A stretch of 64,000 bases of DNA from Unio delphinus (lineage: Eukaryota > Mollusca > Bivalvia > Unionida > Unionidae): assembly GCA_029339505.1 (NCBI GenBank), contig JAQISU010000189.1:1804501-1868500 (forward strand). Reading direction: 5' to 3'. This document shows positions 55,316 to 64,000 of this stretch, piece after piece. Within the stretch, counting starts at the first letter, position 1, and each line of letters opens with the position of its first letter. Position numbers and translations under genes: made by a program. Below the pieces are notes generated by a model. That model was given only the letters and a program-made list of their open reading frames with translations. It was not told the DNA's origin and did not search any database.

Positions 55316-55550
55316 CTTTTTCAGCACACAATAGATTAGTTATGCATGGCGGCCAGAATTAATGGTGGAGGAAGAACCCGGGAAAACCCCCAGAAAGAAC
55401 CACCGACCGACGAGAAGCTACTGACAAGCTTTCTCACATACCCACACTGACCGAATCTGAGACTCGAACCCACGCAGACAGAGGTGAGATGGCAGTGATC
55501 TGTAACGGAGAGCGCTAATGACCGCTCGGCTGCTCGGGGCCCCCACCTTA
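55316..55550 (-). mobile_element. SINE family A copy, near full length
   Basis: On the minus strand it starts near GGGGCCCCGAGCAGCCGAGC. B-box GGTTCGAGTCTCAG is intact, followed by the body; the end near CTGAAAAAGAG lacks the usual GGCGTTAAAC. Confidence 0.83.
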
Positions 55551-57896
55551 GAATGAAGAATTTCAATTGACTCACTCATTCGCAATGAGCGTGTTAAGTG
55601 TTCAGATTGAAAGGTGAAAGAGACTGAATCACTGCAGTTATTAGGAAAGGATCTACAAGAACCTATATAATGTTATGTAAAGTTCATTCTACAATTGTTA
55701 CGTCCAGGTTATTTTGAGATAAAATTGCAGTCTTTATCCAACCAAGATTTTCGTCGATATGATATAACGTATGTGTAAAGTTTAGAGATTAATTACAGAT
55801 TTCGGAACTCAAACCCGACCAAGGTCAAAATAAAACTACCCCTGCCCGATCTGACCCCAGTTTATTCCACTGTCGACGTACAATGATGAAAATGTAATGT
55901 TTATACATGTCTAAATCAGTATGCCGTTCATTACGTATAGACTTTACTATAATACAGTTGGAGCGAGCAGAACAAGGAAAATGGTCCAGTTTTCATCCCT
56001 TCAAATATGGCATTATTTTGGAGGGAAAAAATTCAGGGCGAATCCACGATGTTTTTGAGGTGGGTGGATATTTAGGTGTTAAAGCTTAAAGGTGAGAAAA
56101 AATGTCCACCTTGAATAGAGGATCCAAAGTTATCCCGTTAAGATGTATGGTGATTGTTTTAAAACACAATGATTACCGTACCAATATTTTCATCACACTG
56201 AAGCGACTTTTCTTCTTCATCTAGGTCCCAATATCTCTCCAACGCGTATGCGTAAGTATGAACTAAGACGGTGTTGTGTACTTCTTATCAAAATGATTCA
56301 AATTTCGGAGGTAAAACTATTATCGATGTTATAAAGACCTCTGATTGATCATTTGATTGGAAGGACGGCTAGAAACTCCGATCGTGATGCCAGGCGATAA
56401 AATAATATTAATTAGAAAGCGAGCAGTTAGAAATGTCAGTTACCTTTTCAACAAACGTCACCTATTACAATACCCTGTGTTGACACTAAATTATCGACTT
56501 TGGGTGGCCGCTTGAAAGGTTGGGTAAATTTAATATCCCTTTTTAGTGATTCTGTTGATGTAACAAATTAACTTTCCTATGCACATCCACCCCTTCGTTC
56601 AAACACATTTCTGTATTAAATAGACCGCATACCAAACTTATCGTATCCTTCTCCTCAAGCACGTATTAAATGTTTACCATTAATGTCAAGGAAGAGAAAA
56701 CAGATAAATGGTGCAATAGTGGGTACAATACATATTTTAGAGCATAATGGCACATCAACACGTTAAAGGTTTTATCGCGTTGAGGCAAATGAAGTAAAGC
56801 GCCTTGCCCAGTCGAAAGATTCTCACCTGTATCCCTCATTCCGTAAAACACTAATCAATATTTCTGCGTAAATGCGTAGCGGAAGATGACGTTTGAACTT
56901 TCACCTAATATATACATTTGACCACAATAGTCTGTTCCGTCCGTTTTTGCCTGATACGAACTAAACGCGGACATCATGGAAAAGTCTTTAACAGACAACT
57001 CCAGCTCAAACTCTAAAGTTATACATTTGTTTGTTTTTTTAAAAAAAATACAATTCTACTCGATAAAATGCTTATAATTGTATTGATACCAAAAGGCTAT
57101 AATCACAGTTTACAGCTAACTAGTGACAACACGTTTTTGTCATGATTGCGATGCCAAATCATGTATGGGTAGGTTTCTAATTTCTTTGAATCCTTGAGCT
57201 TTATTTTTCTTCTGATTTCATGGGATATTTGTCTTGGACAGTGCGTTATACTTCACGTCTGCAAAACGTTTGCACTATTTACGAACTTGTAGATGGTGCA
57301 GAGATCGCGTGCATTGTATACGTATGTAACGAAGCCCGTTGAAAACAATTTTTCTTTCCTAAGATCGACGTGTCATTACGGATGGGAGCTAAAATATAAT
57401 CCAGATCTCCTTGCTAGCATAGCATCAACGTTTTGTGTCCACAAAAGCGATTTCGTTTGATGGTAATCTGTATTTCAAAGGATTGGTATTGACAGATCAT
57501 AGAGGTATCAAAGCTTTGTAGCCAACATTTCAATGTTTACTTATTTGGTTGGCACATAAATTTATCTTTTCTAACTATCCAGTGATTTAGTTTTGATCAA
57601 TGATCAAAGGTTTATTGAGATGAGAACTCTCAAGGACACTTTAGAGATAATATATATTTTTTTATATGTAAAGTATTCCTTTTTTATTGCACATTATTTC
57701 AATGCGTACTTCGCTTCCTATCTATGGCACAAGAGCCTTTTGGAATGAATATGGGTCAAAAAGAGGGCAAGTGAAATATACACACGTGTGTACCTCAGAT
57801 TACGTACCTCTTCGGTGCCGAAGTATGCCGTAGGAATTTTGTGTTTTAGAACTTTTTATTTCAAGTTTTAAAAAGGATATTTTTAACCTTTGTTCG

Positions 57897-57899
<3 letters not shown>
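55551..57899. other. Non-genic stretch, nothing recognised
   Basis: More than 2.3 kb with only short chance open frames. Confidence 0.5.

Positions 57900-57968
<69 letters not shown>
57900..57968. repeat. (TC)n microsatellite
   Basis: Uninterrupted TC run. Confidence 0.98.
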
Positions 57969-57972
<4 letters not shown>

Positions 57973-59294
57973 GATGTGACATGTTGCAATAACAAATGTG
58001 TCCAAAATGTTTTGCTTGTTTGTTTGTTCGCTAAGGTTTTCTTCGTTTCTTTGTTTGCTTTGTGTTGCAAGTCTAGACCTGAGAGAATGACATCATAGTT
58101 TCGTCGAGCAAAGAGTAATTGGGCATTATCTTTATATTTTAAATCTTGATAATGATTGGTAGGTGATATTCCCTTAAGCTAAGTAGAAACCTTCTAACAA
58201 AAACTGGAATTTCGCCATGATATACATGAACACTGATATTATCATGCTTAATTTTATGTATATAAAAAAATACATAAAATAAAATTATCTGGTAGGACCG
58301 GAGTTATTTTAACCTGTAACATATATTTTCTGTCATGAGGACAAACCGCCAAATCGTACTCCGATAATAGGTTGTAATTGTCCGCGTCTAAGCACCCATA
58401 TATGTGAATGAACATAGAAAACTGCAATATATGATGTCAGATACACGTATGTAAGCATAGACTGGTTCTGTTCAGTTAATGTTATATATGTTTTTATAAG
58501 AATACAATTTTAGACGTTTTCTGTGTATCTAATAGCATGGCTATTCAAATGGAGAACTAATAACTGTCCAAATTGATGATTCCCAACACACAACTTAATG
58601 GTCAATAGAAAGGACATAAGGTTGGATGTGAGAAAACGGGATCCATATTAAATAAACCTTTAACGTACACTATGTCTTTTTGAAGGACACACAATGAGAA
58701 ACATAGATTCAAATTTTTGTGATTTTTCGCCGAGCGGTTTAAAATATTTTGTTAGCAGACAGACGTACGACTGTATGATCGAATGTATAACAATATACCT
58801 TATATGGCGTGACAATAATCATATCCAGTTGTCTGAACATTTTATTGAATTTAATCTTTCCAATTACTAAAATCAAACGAAGATTAAATTATGTCGGGCA
58901 CATGAACACTAAGCGGGTTCATGTTTCGCGTAATGCGACCTGTCTTACGCATATTCAATATTATTTATAAACCTACCACGAAGGAGGTGTGTCTGGTAGA
59001 ACTTTCTATAGAAAATTGAATTTGACTCACGCAGGTAATTCAGTAAGGAACCTTTTGAAAAAGACATATAACATTCATTTATCAACTCCATATTAGATAT
59101 GGTAGGTGGGTGTCAGTAATACGGGCTTACGTATTTGATATTTCAAGTCATTAATGAACAATTTGACTACTTGTCACAAGTCGGTATGTATGTGCGTGTG
59201 TGTGTGCGCGCGCATTCGCGCACATTGTTATGCGTATAAACTCAAAACGTCTTTTCGTCGTCTTAAGTGCTTGTTTTAAAGTGTTATATGACAC

Positions 59295-59298
<4 letters not shown>
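57969..59298. other. Non-genic stretch, nothing recognised
   Basis: A short (GT)(GC) run near 59190-59222; otherwise nothing. Confidence 0.5.

Positions 59299-59354
<56 letters not shown>
59299..59354. repeat. (GA)n microsatellite
   Basis: Uninterrupted GA run. Confidence 0.98.
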
Positions 59355-59356
<2 letters not shown>

Positions 59357-60227
59357 TGGAAGGAGATTATTTTGTCCGCGCTTGTCGGCCGCATAATTGA
59401 AATGGGCTGTTATCGGCGATTAACTGGATTATTTAGTGAGGGGAAATGTCTAACTCGTACTGGGACAAGCAAATCAAGTGTGAATTATCTCATTCCATTA
59501 AAAAGAAATCAAATTATTTCTTCATTTATACATCAAAGAACGAAGTTTCTTGAAGAGCAGCCTAAACAAACACTCAGTTTTCCCCTCACCTAATGTCTTA
59601 CAACATTTAATTTGTACTTTTGAACGAATCACTACCAATGCGTTTTGTGCAGTGCAATGTTTATCGTTAGTTAATCAAGATTTTTTCTGACTTAATAGAA
59701 CTTTAACATAAAGACGTGTCCTTTCACATGAATTATAATCTTTGATTAATCCCCTACATTGATTTATACGTATTGCAATATATCTAGTACATGTACACTG
59801 ACATTTTACCCAAAAATAGAAAACGTAATGGTTAATCATACCCACAGTTTTACAATGTAGATAACAATTGTATGATGTAGATAAATTTGTATGATGTAGA
59901 TAACAACTGTATGATGTAGATAACAATTGTACGATATAGATAAAAAAAAAATGTATGTGACAATGTTTCCCATCTTCCCATCTAGTAACCTTTAAAGTAG
60001 CCGAATAACAAAGTGCGATACGTAATAGCAATATAAATCTACGGCCCTTGTAGCAAACGTTTCAGCTCCAACACTCTCACTTTTCAAAATGTAGTCACTA
60101 CTATTGTCTTATTAATGACAATGGCATTGGGCACGAATTTTGTTTTTACTCTAGTCTAAGTAATTTTTCCAAACATGGAGAATTGGTTCATTTCGTTTTT
60201 AAGTTCGAATGCATACGAAAAGCAAGG

Positions 60228-60229
<2 letters not shown>
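59355..60229. other. Non-genic stretch with a short 20-bp array
   Basis: TGTATGATGTAGATAACAA units repeat about 4.5 times at 59852-59941. Nothing else seen. Confidence 0.65.

Positions 60230-60289
<60 letters not shown>
60230..60289. repeat. (AT)n microsatellite
   Basis: Uninterrupted TA run followed by a GA tract. Confidence 0.98.
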
Positions 60290-60291
<2 letters not shown>

Positions 60292-60639
60292 AGAGAGAGA
60301 CAGGGGGAGGGAGGGAGCATTGCATGAGTTACAGTCACTTTTGTCAATTTCAGTTACTTTATAAGTTTATTTCATTGAATATAATTGAAAACACTAATAA
60401 CGTCCTGGTTCGTGGAGTGAATTGCATTTAGTACTGTATTTAATTAGATTTAAGTACACATAGATCGCAGGTTAGTACTAGACAGAACTATACTTTAGTA
60501 TCGGAGAGAACTTGATTATAGAAAAAGAGACAATTGTATATTAAAACCAGAGATGTCATTTCGGGAATGTATGTTAGAATCAGCCAATTACATTTTTGCG
60601 CTGCACATAATTTTCGTTTTAGAATCACAATTTAGTATC

Positions 60640-63245
<2,606 letters not shown>

Positions 63246-63465
63246 TATTAGTATTGGTAGTGAACCTTGTTTTTCTCGCAAGACAGACGCCTGGTCCCTC
63301 CCTTGTTTAACGAGGAAAGCACTGTTCTTTCTTAGGCTTTCCCCATAGCCAAACTTCTGTATGTTATGAAATTTCTAACTAAAGAATTTCGACAAATTTT
63401 GTAACTTTAAATGCCTACTATTTCCAAGATGTACGCCTTCATTTCATTCGGCCAATCATAGAGAA
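63246..63465. other. Non-repeat island within the satellite
   Basis: About 220 bp of unrelated sequence between two satellite blocks. Confidence 0.7.
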
Positions 63466-64000
63466 TAAAAGTTTAGTACCAAAGAAAATTACACTTTCGC
63501 ACCATAGATAATACAACTTTAGTACCAATAAGAATTACACTTTAGAACCATAGAGAATAACACTTTAGTACCAAAAAGAATTACGCCTTAGAACCATAGA
63601 GAATAAAAGTTTAGTACCAAAGATAATTGCACTTTCGTACCATAGATAATACAACTTTAGTACCAATAGAATTACACTTTAGAACCATAGAGAATAACAC
63701 TTTAGTACCAAATAGAATTACGCCTTAGAACCATAGAGAATAAAAGTTTAGTACCAAAGATAATTACACTTTCGTACCATAGATAACAAAACTTTAGTAC
63801 CAATAAGAATTACACCTTAGAACCATAGAGAATAACACTTTAGTACCATAGATAATAACACTTTAGTACCATAGATAATAACACTTTAGTACCATAGATA
63901 ATAGCACTTTAGTACTATAGAGAATAACACTTTAGTACCATAGATAATAACATTTTAGTATCATAGATAATAACACTTTAGAACTATAGATAATAACACT
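63466..64000. repeat. 23-bp satellite block, continues past window end
   Basis: Units such as TACCATAGATAATAACACTT, related to the previous array but with CACTTTAG in place of CATTTTAG. A longer period is visible at 63466-63830. Confidence 0.92.

Overview
The window looks like intergenic DNA from a marine invertebrate, probably a mollusc or other lophotrochozoan. It is full of microsatellites, minisatellites and tRNA-derived SINEs, and I found no convincing host gene. The lineage guess rests only on the style of the SINEs, whose 3' part reads GAAAATGGCGTTAAAC, and is weak.

The exception is one intact virus-like element, a Polinton/Maverick (adintovirus-like) of about 15.8 kb at 11313-27076. 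It has 212-bp terminal inverted repeats that I read as identical and is flanked by a 5-bp direct repeat, ATTGA. It carries most of the expected core genes: packaging ATPase (-), DDE integrase (+), family B-like DNA polymerase (-), double-jelly-roll major capsid protein (+), adenain-type protease (+), and a minor capsid/penton-like protein (+). It also has a pX-like hydrophobic protein, a fibre-like coiled-coil protein, a small two-helix membrane protein, an HNH/NUMOD1 endonuclease, a Cys/His-rich protein and a helix-turn-helix coiled-coil protein. Five things stand out. The polymerase is fused to a complete SF1 helicase. A zinc ribbon and a phospholipase A2 domain are joined only through a -1 frameshift at a run of ten A. 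Three virion genes share a 17-nt upstream motif. A short paralog of the penton N-terminal region sits just upstream of the penton gene. Hairpins lie just before several start codons. The layout is early-type genes on the left (ATPase, PLA2, integrase, polymerase-helicase), a virion cluster in the middle and right (18257-25857, all +), and a probable regulator (-) at the right end.

Left flank (1-11307): short arrays of 22, 31, 39 and 51 bp, the last a tandem hairpin, plus simple repeats and SINE copies. Right flank (27082-32820): a 30-bp satellite with a 120-bp higher-order period, a 159-bp hAT-like MITE, a 62-bp array and long AT/TC microsatellites.

From 32821 to 52792 a segment of about 9-9.6 kb occurs twice in direct orientation (32821-42446 and 43644-52792), about 1.2 kb apart. 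Each copy holds the same order of arrays (30-bp dimers, 11-bp units, 42-bp units) and the same SINE insertions. The copies differ mainly in array length. The end of the window (about 60.6-64 kb) is a long degenerate 22-23-bp minisatellite that runs past the window edge.

All calls come from reading the sequence. Family assignments rely on motifs I recognise, and no database search was made.
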